Origin: Lytechinus variegatus
Taxonomy: Eukaryota; Echinodermata; Echinoidea; Temnopleuroida; Toxopneustidae
NCBI RefSeq assembly: GCF_018143015.1
Contig: NC_054746.1
Coordinates: 23,016,464-23,080,463, forward strand
Reading direction: 5' to 3'
Length of the DNA: 64,000 nucleotides
Positions within the stretch are counted from its first letter, which is position 1. Each line of letters starts with the position of its first letter. Shown in pieces: positions 50,701-60,624 of this stretch. The notes under the pieces are model-generated. The model saw only the letters and a program-made list of their open reading frames with translations. It had not been told where the DNA came from and ran no database searches. The translations under genes and the position numbers were made by a program.

Positions 50701-51541
50701 GCTGTACAGGTCCATTGGTAAGAAGTTTGAATCATTCTCAAAATCAATTCCTCCAAGCACCAGATGATCCACAAGATTGAGATGCTTACTTGTACCTCCA
50801 ACGTTGAACTTGCCCGGGTCTCGATTATCGATCTGGGAATAGCAAAAAGGATTTGTAAAAAAAAAATTTGAGGCAAAACAATATCTTATCATGATATCCA
50901 CCTGATGACACACATTAATATATCACTTTTTGTCAATGTTTTCTCCTCTCCAATGCAGAATTTTTGTCAAGATAAATCCTCTGTCCAATGATTCAGATAC
51001 CAATTTGGGTAATATCATATGACAGAACTAACAGGAATGTCCAAGGCTTAACCACATGCAGAATTTTATGAAGCTTTCCAGATTTATCTTCAGATCCAGG
51101 AATTGGAGAATTGGCAGGAAAAAATTGTTGAGTGGAAAAACGACATAGCTAGATGGGGCTCACACTTTTGACAAGTAACCTAACACATCACATTTACCTA
51201 AATCATTAGTCTCTTCTAATTAAGCAAGTTCATGATTCTGGTAGTCATTGGTGGATCATATGGACAAATAAGGCATTACTTGAAACCAATTACAAGTTTA
51301 CCTGTAATGTTCCTCTATTATGATGTCTGTAGAGCAGAACAGAATGCCAGAGACCATCATTGAGCGGAAGGGAATCGGCCCTATAGCGGATAGCTCCGGA
51401 CCCTAGATCTAGAACCAGGTACAAGTGGCCATCCAACAACTCCAGAGCAAAGAAGTCTGTGATGTGATCGGCACCTCGGTTGTACATGATCACCCCTGAT
51501 GGCTCGTTGGTACGGAAGCTAAGTGAGAGAGTGCCTTCAGT
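28795..51541 (-). CDS. NRXN: Neurexin, alpha-type (3' half: LNS3 to C-terminus)
   Basis: Presynaptic adhesion receptor whose LNS (laminin G) domains bind neuroligins, LRRTMs, cerebellins and dystroglycan. Its tail binds CASK/Mint PDZ domains and protein 4.1. Constitutive exons on the minus strand: 51302-51541, 50579-50832, 49848-49969, 45460-45786, 38695-39462, 36157-36276, 35359-35537, 34623-34794, 33846-34216, 33318-33441 and 28795-29351. All have GT-AG borders and every junction keeps the frame. Domain order is LNS3, EGF, LNS4, LNS5, EGF, LNS6, Ser/Thr-rich stalk, membrane segment, short tail. LNS1, the first EGF and LNS2 are not in the window, so the first exon here is internal. Four further symmetric microexons are listed separately. 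One neurexin gene is usual in invertebrates, so NRXN without a number is used. Confidence 0.97.
30016..30839. mobile_element. Inverted-repeat element of about 0.82 kb in the last neurexin intron
   Basis: The left end is GGGGCCGTATTCTGAGGTCA and the right end, read in reverse, is GGGGTGGTATTCTGAGATCC. Both ends continue with many copies of TTTTATCT/AGATAAAA. The interior is more GC-rich, with repeated GCGTA words. No ORF of note. It looks like a non-autonomous DNA element of unknown family. Confidence 0.65.
31998..32009 (-). CDS. NRXN: Candidate neurexin microexon, 12 nt (VTPR), in the stalk
   Basis: Acceptor TATTTCTTTACAG, donor CAGAG|GTAAAC, phase-1 symmetric, in the large intron between the stalk exon and the membrane exon. 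It would add VTPR between PQAA and GEDIF. Very short exons arise by chance more easily, so this is the weakest of the four. Confidence 0.48.
32219..32372. mobile_element. Short palindromic MITE
   Basis: GGCCTGTTGCATAAAACTTT with TTTACCTGAGA at the left is repeated inverted at the right (CTCAGGTAAAAAGTTTTATG, CAACAGGC). About 154 bp, inside the last neurexin intron and close to the 12-nt microexon. Confidence 0.75.
33318..33441 (-). CDS. NRXN: Neurexin exon: stalk
   Basis: Begins ITMSIAPTSDGEYTPDDQ and has GSGCLSDVPEDC, a cysteine pair like the one in the vertebrate stalk (AECPSDDEDIDPC). Ends in phase 1 before the last intron. Confidence 0.9.
33846..34216 (-). CDS. NRXN: Neurexin exon: end of LNS6 and start of the stalk
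   Basis: KQSTFFDDQAMINLGG aligns with vertebrate RQLTIFNSQATIIIGG. An insertion with RGD (34158-34166) and RKRRRR (34124-34141) follows. LNS6 then closes with FEGMMSGLSYNDMRVLDIAA and IVLSGNVGELQ, and a Ser/Thr/Pro-rich stalk begins. Phase 1 in, phase 0 out. Confidence 0.94.
34623..34794 (-). CDS. NRXN: Neurexin exon: LNS6, second part, ending at the splice-site-4 position
   Basis: VNGYLWTMYNFGSADHMI, INDGAYHVIHFSRTGANASL, QIDQYARVYKTPKG (vertebrate: [20 protein letters not shown]). The 3' border falls exactly where vertebrate splice site 4 lies. The 400-bp intron that follows shows no usable cassette exon. Confidence 0.95.
35359..35537 (-). CDS. NRXN: Neurexin exon: LNS6, first part
   Basis: STSFGFGTGGGLISLEIPES, then NAIIARIDSATSDDYIEMEL, the opening strands of LNS6 (vertebrate: VLVRVDSSSGLGDYLELHI). 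Enters in phase 1, leaves in phase 0. Confidence 0.93.
36157..36276 (-). CDS. NRXN: Neurexin exon: third EGF-like domain
   Basis: CLADVCANGGLCIPGWNGYS then CDCRMTSFSGINC, matching vertebrate EGF-C (CDCSMTSFSGPLC). Phase 1 in and out. Confidence 0.96.
38695..39462 (-). CDS. NRXN: Neurexin exon: end of LNS4 and all of LNS5
   Basis: 768 nt. It begins VSENFQSGILDYHYIEVGG and continues NFVGHMEQFLYNNQPYFDM (end of LNS4). LNS5 follows: FTFRTKEVFVQLETP, ALTLFFHFKTTEPNGLLLYS, LNDNKWHEVSISK, LDLTENLYVGGV, GFQGCFASLEVNGRKQDL and a closing KRGCE. The acceptor is CACACAG; the next downstream AG would break the frame. Phase 1 at both ends. Confidence 0.96.
40388..40408 (-). CDS. NRXN: Candidate neurexin microexon, 21 nt (AFNITYG), in LNS4
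   Basis: Acceptor CTTCTCTTCTCCCAG, donor GGAG|GTGAGTATGG, both strong. It lies in the same split of LNS4 as the 24-nt microexon and has the same symmetric phase. It adds AFNITYG, which contains an N-glycosylation sequon (NIT). The intron downstream of it is strikingly pyrimidine-rich on the transcribed sense strand (plus strand about 40130-40250 is purine-rich). Confidence 0.68.
41715..41745. repeat. (TA)n microsatellite
   Basis: Uninterrupted AT dinucleotides in the neurexin intron between the two LNS4 microexons. Confidence 0.95.
43225..43248 (-). CDS. NRXN: Candidate neurexin microexon, 24 nt (DNVPPRPD), in LNS4
   Basis: Acceptor CTTTAAAACAG, donor GATG|GTGAGATC. It is phase-1 symmetric and lies in the intron that splits LNS4 after VTVDNTDRAE. 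Its inclusion adds DNVPPRPD in frame. The acceptor tract is short. Its use is inferred. Confidence 0.6.
45460..45786 (-). CDS. NRXN: Neurexin exon: LNS4, main part
   Basis: Contains VARLSFNGNQYMRI, EDIFLRFRTRFPDGLLVATS, LMVELKQGLIRVITN, LDDNRWHAVHVQRRDDRL and VTVDNTDRAE. The vertebrate splice site 3 position falls inside this exon, so that cassette cannot exist here in the vertebrate form. Phase 1 at both ends. Confidence 0.96.
47019..47036 (-). CDS. NRXN: Candidate neurexin microexon, 18 nt (VFTEEG), between EGF and LNS4
   Basis: Bounded by CTGCTTTTCATCAG and GGAG|GTGAGTGC, both near consensus. It sits in the phase-1 intron between 49848 and 45786. Inserting it keeps the frame and adds VFTEEG ahead of VARLSFNG. 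A TGC lies in the pyrimidine tract just before the AG, a setting used by neural microexons regulated by SRRM4. Its use in mRNA is inferred. Confidence 0.6.
49848..49969 (-). CDS. NRXN: Neurexin exon: second EGF-like domain
   Basis: Six cysteines in EGF spacing: CSSTPCNHEGTC, then WNRFICDC and GYTGKTC. The WNRFICDC core matches vertebrate EGF-B (WNRYVCDC). Enters in phase 2 and leaves in phase 1. Confidence 0.95.
50579..50832 (-). CDS. NRXN: Neurexin exon: LNS3, second part
   Basis: Starts IDNRDPGKF and continues LNLVDHLVLGGIDFEND and RRGYVGCLKNLVLQG, the end of LNS3, then GNDIGVYCR. It ends in phase 2, and the EGF exon supplies the last base of the Arg codon. Confidence 0.95.
51302..51541 (-). 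CDS. NRXN: Neurexin exon: LNS3, first part
   Basis: 80 codons, phase 0 at both ends. It contains LSLSFRTNEPSGVIMYNRG, DFFALELLDGHLYLVLDLGS and LPLNDGLWHSV, the core strands of LNS3 (vertebrate: ISFDFRTTEPNGLILFSHG, AIEMLDGHLYLLLDMGS). The acceptor is CACCCCCACAG. Confidence 0.95.
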
Positions 51542-52640
51542 CTGTGGGGGTGAATTACATAGGAATGGGGTTACATAACAACTAGTGGGAGGAGTACCCC
51601 TCTCACTAAACCATAATGTTGAGGGAGTAGAAAACCAACATATTTCAAACATGAAATAAAGAGAACGTTAGTATGTATGAACAAGAGGGATATGTCCAAA
51701 GCAAAAGATAGCATTGTGTCTACAACTGATTATCCTCAAATATTACAACCTAAGAGCAACATCGGAAGTATCTTTGATGTAGTATCTTTGATGTTATCAG
51801 AAAATATCTGCAAAAATTACATGTGCTGCTTCAACACAAGATGGATTTCAAAGTTTTCAGAGCAGATTTATGATCCAGTATTGTATTATCTCTGCAGGAA
51901 TCGGAGGATTGAAGGAGAAAATGAAAAGTGGGGTTCTAGATAAAAAAAGCCACGGCTAAAAATGGCACCAACAGTTGTTAAGGTGCTTGTAAGGCAGTAA
52001 GGAAAGAAATCATGATTTCACTTATGTATACTGTGAAATAAAAGAATTAACCGACTGAACCACAGAATGTTCCAGATCCAGTCATCACATTCTAACTTAC
52101 AGTATGAAGTTCTCTCCTTCTGTTAGCTAAACAATAGACAAGGAATGCAAAATAATTTCACAATATTGCAAACCCCAGAATGAAGTAAAGAACCTAAGAA
52201 AAATTCTATACTATAAATATTTTAAGTTGGTTTCATGCAATTAATCATGCCAATTATGAATAAATATTCATAAAGTTAAAGCGAGATATGAACTGAAAGT
52301 TAAGTCATTGAAATTGAAAGTGTACGTATTCATACAGAACTATGCAGATATGTGAAGTACAAAAAATCAATGTAAGTAAAATCCTATGAAATGTGGGAGA
52401 AAATTACAGAAAATATGAATTTTTAGACATTTTTTAAATAACAGGGCTTGAATCAATTAAGTGTAATCATGCAATAAATGGAAATAACATCCATAGAAAT
52501 CACATTTATGGTGATAGAACATCACTGTAAAGCACTACATGATATATAAATTCTAAATTCCTGAGAAGTACATTTTAAAACAAACTTTACATTTTCATAA
52601 TTAAATGAATAAATTCTGCTTGTTATTCTTTAAAGATAAT
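51542..52640. other. Neurexin intron, no feature seen
   Basis: AT-rich sequence upstream (in transcript order) of the first LNS3 exon. No further LNS2/LNS3 exon was recognised here or out to 60 kb, so the next exon is probably beyond the window. Confidence 0.5.
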
Positions 52641-52647
52641 GTTGAAT

Positions 52648-54040
52648 CAGGGAAGTGTTATGTAGAAGGAAATGAAACTCGAAAAGTAAGATTTTATTGC
52701 CCCCTTCAGGTAAATCCGAAGTGAAATTGAGAGGGGACACCCTGCTGATAATTGCTGATAAGTCTCTCACCAGCCCCCAAATTACCCCCGCAGGCCGCGA
52801 TGATTACGCAACTAAGGCTTACTTTTATCGCTTTCCCTGCCTCGCTCTCTAATCTCCGCTCTCCTAGCCAAACGACTTAGTCTTTTGATCTCACTACCTC
52901 GGAGCCGCTAACATGACGTCATTTACATGATTTCTGAATAGCAGAGTTCAGAGTGAAAAGTTATATGTACACGTTTTGGCTGCGCACTACCCTGTTGATT
53001 GCTGGAGACATGCGCAGTTATCACATTCGCACCCAGTGTATTCTAACGATTCAGCCGGTATTTCATTCATCAAATTCACCCTTCGTATACCGGAGTAACA
53101 AGGTTTGTTATCTATTTGTTTACATTTTTGTATATAATATGATATATAGATTTCATTGTATGACCCGCTAATCTTGGCTAATCTTCTGTTATATGTAATT
53201 GAAGAGGAATAAAAAATCTTTCTGATGGTAGTTGTCTCATTGGCGTGTTCTCGCGTGCCTAAAAGTTATGGTACTTCAAAGTTGGTTGAAATCTCCAGTT
53301 TGGCCGACGATCGACTTGATTCGAGCGCCAAGCGTGCATGGAAAGCGACTTTCGTGCAGCTGAATAATAGTAAAGGATTGCATGGAAATGACCATGATTT
53401 ATTTATTTCAGTTTATGTTCCATTATTTATAAATCATTAAATGCTGTGTTTGGTGGACTTTGGGAAGTTTCATTTTAAGTTCAGTTTCGATGGGAACTAC
53501 CGTTTTTTGCGTGCGGCTCAGGCTGCACAGCTACCTTCTTCTACATTCTTCTCCTACTACCTGATCCCTGTGACTCTCGGCCGGCGAGTCAGTCGACGAT
53601 GAGGCTAGATCTACACCTGGCTTGGTTAAGCCTACTCCGAGTCCGACACATTGCCGGTGAAACCAAGCAATTGGACAGCTTGGTCCGCGACATTGAATTA
53701 AATTTTCCGTAGACGGAATGTCACATGTACAAACGGTGGACCCCAAGTCGCTGACTTCCCAAACAGAGGGCTCCAACAGCAATTCTTCGTCGGGAATATT
53801 GTCAATGTCACTGTGTTTATGTTCGGCGTCCATCTTAGCAAATAAGCCTATCCCATATTGCACTGCGCGGGTCCTGTACTTCCCCCAGCTGTCGCGACCG
53901 TGAGCGGACTTTACGACCGACCGGAGGGGATCATTTTACGAGCTTTGAGATTAAGACAATTGTGGAGAATAACATCGGCTCCGCGCATGCTACAAAGGGA
54001 ACTTTTCGAGTTTCATTTCCTTCTACATAACACTTCCCTG
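52648..54040. mobile_element. DNA element with perfect 40-bp terminal inverted repeats, carrying a PHD-finger exon
   Basis: The left end 52648-52687 begins CAGGGAAGTGTTATGTAGAA and is repeated without mismatch, inverted, at 54001-54040. GTTGAAT is duplicated exactly on both sides (52641-52647 and 54041-54047). The interior is clearly more GC-rich than the surrounding intron and includes the minus-strand PHD ORF at 53531-53863. No transposase is seen, so this is a non-autonomous or internally deleted copy. CAGGG ends recall hAT, but the duplication reads as 7 bp, not 8. The identical ends suggest a recent insertion. Confidence 0.85.
53531..53863 (-). CDS. PHD-finger ORF/exon inside the inverted-repeat element (110 aa, incomplete finger)
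   Basis: The ORF reads MQYGIGLFAK and then a second likely start, MDAEHKHSDIDNIPDEELLL. The PHD-type zinc-binding start follows: CTC, then C with four residues to the next C, and WFHRQC (pattern C-x-C...C-x4-C...H-x2-C), then VGLGVGLTKP. The last Cys pair of a C4HC3 finger is absent. After TKP there is a donor-like G|GTGTAG, so the finger was probably completed by a following exon that is not found in this element. PHD fingers bind histone tails; here the domain travels inside a mobile element, and its role is unknown. It lies near the right end and is transcribed leftwards. Confidence 0.6.
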   Translation of the reverse strand: MQYGIGLFAKMDAEHKHSDIDNIPDEELLLEPSVWEVSDLGSTVCTCDIPSTENLIQCRGPSCPIAWFHRQCVGLGVGLTKPGVDLASSSTDSPAESHRDQVVGEECRRR

Positions 54041-54047
54041 GTTGAAT

Positions 54048-56249
54048 TATACACAGAATAAGTCAACTTAGTGGTTACTGCATCATTTTAGATATCATGA
54101 TTTTCATATACATGGAATACAAATGGCATTATATTTTACCAAGATACCCTGTTTGATTAACAGCTATGATTTTTCACTTTTACATCACTCAAAGTTAAAA
54201 TATCACTTGATCCTTAATATTTACCATAATGATATACTACCTCTTCTGAGATAACATGATATATATCTAAAGATTTATATGCAAATATGAAAAAATCAGA
54301 ACCTTTACAGTGAGCACCTTGTGCAATAAAGATGTATCAAGAACATTTATTGAAAGCAATTGCAATCTGTAAGGCATTCTGTCTATCTGCAGACTTTGGC
54401 ATTATGGTCCAAGATCAAGATCGTAATGTGAGTCTAATCCTGAAAAGGGCCACTGTTTGATGCATGTCTCTACATACTGGCAACATGATCTGGAAGTTAG
54501 AACTTTTACCTGAGGCACCCTGTATATCTCAAGGGGGTGGTTGATCTTCAAGTAATATATCACTGACTACAGGAATCAGGAAGACACTACCTAGAGATAA
54601 ACCTTAGAAGCCATTACTTGGTGTGGACAGTGGTGGCATGTTTCTGATAGGACCACTCCTTGATCATAGTCTTTCACAAATTGCTTACCATATCAGACTG
54701 AACAAACTCTATACAACATCACATGTTATGTTTTAAGGTGATGCTGTAATTAGCCAGCAAAGCTTGAACTTGCAAAGCTTTTCTGAGATGGCAGAGAACT
54801 ATATAATAAATTAATATTCCACACATGGCTGGCTATCTTTACACAATCAAACTGCATCAGTGGCATATTCAGACAGTGGGGCATTTCCATCTGATACCCT
54901 TCCCTTACAGCCCCTAAAATATTCACTGTGAGTGTGACCTCTCATTCATAGATCAATTGCAGAGGAGGTTCTAGCCTTCACCTTCCATTACTTCTTAAAC
55001 ACATCTTCATACTCCGTACAAAGAGGGCAGGCTTTGCCAACACCCTGGCACAATTAACGTAAGTTACAGCGACCCACTATAAGGACATTGATAGCTGCCG
55101 GTTGACAATGCTGTCATGTTCCATATACTGCTGAATTTTTCTAAAAAGAGGCCATGTTTCAGGAGTAGAGTAAGTTGAAAGAAATGGATGTTTAACAGTC
55201 AAGCCCTTTGAGGAAGAGTGAATAATACACTACCACCCAACCAATCCCTAGAAAGGTGATTTATTTCAAACTAAATTGGTTAGTATTTCTTGAAGGGATG
55301 ATCATTCTAAAAAGGAAGTCAAATATTTGCAATTAGCAAAAGTTAATTCAAATTCAAGCATATCAGTGGGAATGGTATCAAGATTGAACTGTTATAAAAT
55401 TCTTGATGCATCCACATCATAGGATATGGTACAATCAAATCACAGATAAGTAAATCAAAATTCTTCATTGACAGAATTTGGTCCCTGTTTGCAATGACAA
55501 AATGCGTTCCACATTCCACAATTCATGTTCAAAACTTTCAATACTGTCTGTTATATCTCTGAATTATCTATATCAGATATTAAACTACTCACCTTTTGGT
55601 TCTTTTTATTATTTTACCTTGTAGGGTCAATTTGTCCATAGCCTCAATGACCATTAAGCTTTGAATTTCTATTCATCTTTCAAAGGTAGTTATATACTAT
55701 TCTTGTCACGACCATACTTCATTTTATTCCACCCTTCATCTCCTCTTTCTCCCTTAATCCCAAATGGTTTGAAATTCTGACCACCATTTTGTGTTCCAAT
55801 TTCCAGTCATCTCAGCTAAGCTAACCGAGCGGAGTCCCACAGGGATCAATGTTGGGATAAATCCACTGAATGTTTAATGACATGGGCAATTTTTATGGTC
55901 AGCCCTTCATCAAATATACACCAGGCTTTTTATGCATCGCTGGTTAATACCAGATTGTGAATCATAGTGGGAATACGAAACATAGAAAACTGGCACAGGT
56001 CAAAATAACAGACTAAACAGTAGTTTCCTTCCAAATATTTGAGGAAAATTTCTTAAATCCAGTGAATTTTCTTTATTTTTAATGTCCATTCCAAACTATT
56101 ACTTGATCAGCATTTTTAGTCACATTAATGACTTATAATGGACCCCGAATTATAGATATTTATTTTAAAAAAATGAGGAAAAATCCATAATTTATTGTTT
56201 GAAATAGACATGAATTGAGATACTCCAAACATTTGCTTTGCCCAATTTA
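54048..56249. other. Gene-free stretch, probable neurexin intron
   Basis: No exon recognised. Sequence complexity and GC rise modestly at about 54960-55130, which might be a conserved non-coding segment. Confidence 0.4.
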
Positions 56250-56432
56250 TTGTGGGCCTGGCAGCCACTGTGCAGCGCCAGATCAATGAGGCTTTACCCC
56301 TTTAATCGTTGAACGTTAAACAGGGTAGCAGCAACTCCCATCTTTTAACGTCTTTTGGTCTGACGTGGCCGGGGTTTGAACCATGACCTCCCGATTGTGA
56401 GACGGATGCACTACCAACTGGGTCAACACACT
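56250..56432 (-). repeat. tRNA-derived SINE
   Basis: Read on the minus strand, it opens TGTGTTGACCCAGTTGGTAG (A-box region), then GGTTCAAACCCC (B box), then a body with GACGTTAAAAGATGGGAGTT and GTGGCTGCCAGGCCC. The two polymerase III boxes are in the usual order. It differs from the SINE at 7.5 kb, so two families are present. The ends are approximate. Confidence 0.75.
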
Positions 56433-56489
56433 AGTACATCAATATATCTGTATATCGGTATATCTGTTCTGTGAATGAAGAAGTGTTGG

Positions 56490-56690
56490 TAATAATATTA
56501 ATGTATTTGTAAACAAATTTTTGGCATTACTCCTATGTGTTTAAGATCGCATGCTCGATCTGTAATGAAAATCATAAGTCAGAAAAAATTGGAACATAGA
56601 AAGATTTTCATTACAAATCGAGCATATGATCTTAAACGCATAGGAGTACTGCCGAAAATTTGTTTACAAATTACAATTTCCTCCTATTAA
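56490..56690. repeat. Palindromic repeat, two arms, related to the arm at 5.4 kb
   Basis: The left arm about 56503-56571 and the right arm about 56604-56670 are inverted copies (TTTGTAAACAAATTTT, CTCCTATG.GTTTAAGATC, TGCTCGAT.TGTAATGAAA) around a spacer of about 35 bp. It is a MITE-like family with at least two members in this window. Confidence 0.75.
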
Positions 56691-56699
56691 AAAGCCTCT

Positions 56700-59600
56700 T
56701 TATTTACAATATTAATGATTGTGTCCTGAATATAAAGATAATATCAGTGAGAAGTAACTGTTTTCCCAAAATATCTTAAGCTGTAATTTTATGTCCACAC
56801 AGGCAAAAATCAAGTTCAGAGGCAGAGTATATTGCAACTGAAATAGTTCACAGTTGCTGGAGTCAGTGTCCAACCTACTTTTAATGTGTTCAAGATTCTA
56901 GAGAGCACCAAGAAAAATGAAAAAAATCAGAGCAGAGTTGAATGCTAAATAGGATAATGGCTGTATGATTAATGATCGTCACAGTGAATCTACAGTGCAT
57001 AGAGCATATCTAATGTTGGGAGCTCAAGTGCCAATCTCTAAAACATGGCATAATCCGCTTTAAAATCCAATTGTAATCACAGTATTCCCTACAAAGAATT
57101 CATTGTGTCATCTTATAATTGTAAAACTTTCAAAATTTATTGTTAAAAGTGCAAAAATATGAATATCAACTTTTTTTACTGTCTAGAAAACTTCAATTTC
57201 ACAACATATATAAGAGACCATCTAAAGCAATAACAAGTGGTATTACATTTTAATATGACAAAATGCTGGAAATATCAAATATTACAAATAATAAATAACT
57301 AAAATGAATGAATGTACAGAAAATAAAACTGAAGAATTACTGAAAGCTGAACTTCTTAGTAATTACTGCCCAAGAGTTGAAGCAGTTTTGGATAAGATTT
57401 TATGGATATTTTTTTTTATATCACTTGAATGTAATTAAGAAAAACTCAATGGTATTCTTGTACCTTCATTTACAAAACTGTTTCCTAAGGTCAAAACCAA
57501 AATGGAGATATTGCAAGGCTTTATCGCATGTTGATTCTCATTAATTTGATCAAACAAAATAATGTCTGACCTCTGTCTTCTAATACATATCTCTTCAACT
57601 GTAAATAAATTTCAGTCATTTCAGCTGGGAGATGGATATCAGAAGTCTAGATTTAAGGCATTCATCCATACATCAGACAATATCAACACACAGAGACTCT
57701 CAATTATTAACTGATATTGGAGAACTGCAAAAGCATGTGTGACCTGTAAATTATGCATCAGCCGCATCAATTATTCAAAAATTAGTTTAAGAGGCCGAAG
57801 ATCCGCTCCTCGTTTTCTCTTGCTCATCGTGCTCCGAATTGCTAATGGGGTGTTTTTTAGTACGGGGATTTCTATGTGATGACACTGTAGTTCAGACAGA
57901 TTGGGTTTGATATGGCGATTGAAAGAACAGGACAAATCAGAGAGGGATTTTTTTTTGTTGTTTCATTGTCAGCATTTTAACAAAGTGTCCAAAGTCAACA
58001 TTAATAAAACACACACAAAAAAAAATTCAAGTAATTTTTGAACTAGCAGTCTGTCTCAATTTCTGAGATAATGCTCTACAAACACACTATCAAAAATTAA
58101 ATTCAACTACACTTTTAACCTTCTAAAGTAGCATTTAAATGTGATTATTTCAAAATTTTCCTAGATCTGCTAAAAGCCTCTAGTGATGGTTTGAGGACAA
58201 GGTGATGATACATTTGGTGGCAGCAGTGGGATAACACACATCATCTGGTGACTGGGGAAAAATGACTCTGTCAAGTCCATTGCATTTTTTTGTGAAAATA
58301 TCATGTTCACATCTAGGATGTGGCACTACAAAAGAAAAATACCATTTCACAAGTGAAATATGACACAAGAGTAGACAAAAGTCATATTATCACCTACATG
58401 TCGACTTGTCATCAAGACCTAGCTGTTAAAAATCTCTACAATGCTGTAAACATGACGTCAGAATGGTATTATTATGATTACACAACTGTTATACTGATCA
58501 CACTAGCCAAAGATGGAAATATACTCCTTGATATTTTCTTACTCCTTGCAGATTTGAGATGGCACATGACATTCACAATGATCAAAGTGTTGTGGTCCTG
58601 AAATAGACATAGAAATCTTTGACCAGAAGTCATGTTTCCAGTCATATTTCATCAATCAAGGCATTTGTTCGGGACATGCGATATGCTTCCAATTGTTGGC
58701 ATGTAGACGGATCTGGCCGCTGATTGCGATAGTGCAGTGAACTGCTACTACTGCTTTGCATGGATTTGGTTTGTTGAGTTATTTAGAGGGTTGGTAGCTC
58801 CGAATGTAGAGGAGTTGAAGGATATAGCATTCATGATTGTTCACACCAACATGGGTTAAACATCTAATATGGTATCATGATGAATAACGGATGGGGGTGG
58901 GGGTAATGGAGCAGTTGCAGCCAGATGTAATTGAGTACTGAAATATGACATCATGATTTTCCACATTTCATTGTTTTTTCATATCCTATTTTGGAGGAGA
59001 CATCAAATTGCCTAGAACCAGGTCAATAATACATTGACTTTCAATGGGGCTAATAAGGTATTTATATGATCATATCTCAGGCCCCACTAACTACCAAATT
59101 TGGGCTGTAAATGTTTTTCATTAAGCTACTCCAAGAAAATATATAAAAAGTGAAAAATTGCAAAAAAAGTAGAGTAATCACAAAGGCCTGTATTCTGAAG
59201 TCAGGTTTAACTTAGACTCTGGTCTAACTCTGTGATAAAATTATGGAGAGCCAAAAACTAAAAAATTCTGGTTACATTGTGGTTTATGGTTTATGAAGAA
59301 AAAATTCAATCTGTAAAGAACAAACAATTGAACCGGAAATTAGACATATTTTGTCTAAATTAAATCACACTTTGAATTGTACTTTATCAAAATAAATTTT
59401 GAACCTGAATGAAACATCAAACCATGTCTCTTTGTGTGATTATTGACTTTTGCCAGCTCTATCTTAACTTGCAAAAGAACCATAAAATTATCAGTAGTAA
59501 TCATAATTATCTTCATGAAATATCTGCATTATTTTCCTAGCAAATATTCAAGAAAAAGCTACACCAGTAATCCTTTTGATGTTTGTACTGGAAAATAAAT

Positions 59601-60081
59601 ATCCAGGAAAATACAATAAATTCAACTTGAATTTAAGTATAAAAATTTCCCTTGACAAATTGTAAATCCTACTCAAAACAACTCTTTAAAAGTTTGCTTA
59701 AATTCTTTTGACTAACCACATTAAATTGCTTTGGTCTAGTTTGATTCATAATACACTCAGTTATTTCATAAATCTGAAATGCTTGTATAATATCTCTGTC
59801 AATAATATTCCATAGATATATAAGCTTTCATAACCCTGGACATTGCTACTCATTGCTTTATATAACAATGCAAATTTAGTGTGCTAACTTCAGTTTTGGT
59901 TTCATGTCCCAAATCTACGTAGCTTACAAAGGCCTATCCCTCTTTCTATGCAAAGAAACTAATGCTATTTCTTAAATAATTATCATCAAAATAATTTCTC
60001 AACTCAATTATTTCTTTCCGTTCTCCTTGTCATTGACAAGTATAACACAATGAATTTTATACCATTTTTTTAAACAAGTCT
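56700..60081. other. Gene-free stretch, probable neurexin intron or upstream DNA
   Basis: No exon recognised. A compact, GC-raised block at about 57755-57900 stands out from AT-rich surroundings. GGCCTGTATTCTGAAGTCAG near 59187 looks like one end of a short inverted-repeat element whose partner is not seen. Confidence 0.4.
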
Positions 60082-60466
60082 TGTCGCGTTCTGTTATCTA
60101 TACAGCGACCTCACAATATGCAAAATTTATGCAAATGAACATTTAACCACGTGAACCTGAAGGTTTTCTTCACTTTCATTTTTACATTTTAGATAATTGG
60201 TTCAGAAAACCTTTTAAAACAATATCTAAGCACACTTACTTCTTTGGCAGGAACTACGAACTTTGTTTACACAATACTATTTGGACAAGCTTCATCCTAG
60301 CCGGAATCTGCTACTTTTAGGAGAAATTTCAGGCCCTCGGTCGAAACTTGTTGCTCGATGTTTTATGACATGTTTCGAAGCTGAAATTTTAGGCCGAAAC
60401 CGATTTTTACCTTTAAACATATATTATGGTATCTGCAACAAATAAATAGTTTCGATCATCGAAACA
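60082..60466 (-). repeat. Putative 3' LTR of the BEL/Pao element
   Basis: About 385 bp. On the minus strand it opens TGTTTCGATG directly after a purine-rich tract (60467-60481, GGTGGGGCGGGAGGA) and closes in CGCGACA, giving TG...CA ends. It lies about 145 bp after the polyprotein stop. The limits are inferred, because the partner LTR is outside the window. Confidence 0.55.
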
Positions 60467-60624
60467 TCCTCCCGCCCCACCGGATGAGGAGACTTTTTGA
60501 AAACTTGAAATTTCTCAAACAAATATCTATCACATGACATACAAATGAATAAATACATGTATAACATATCAATGATTTTCAATGAATTGAGCTCAAATGA
60601 AAGTTCAGTCTCAAAGTCTTTAAT

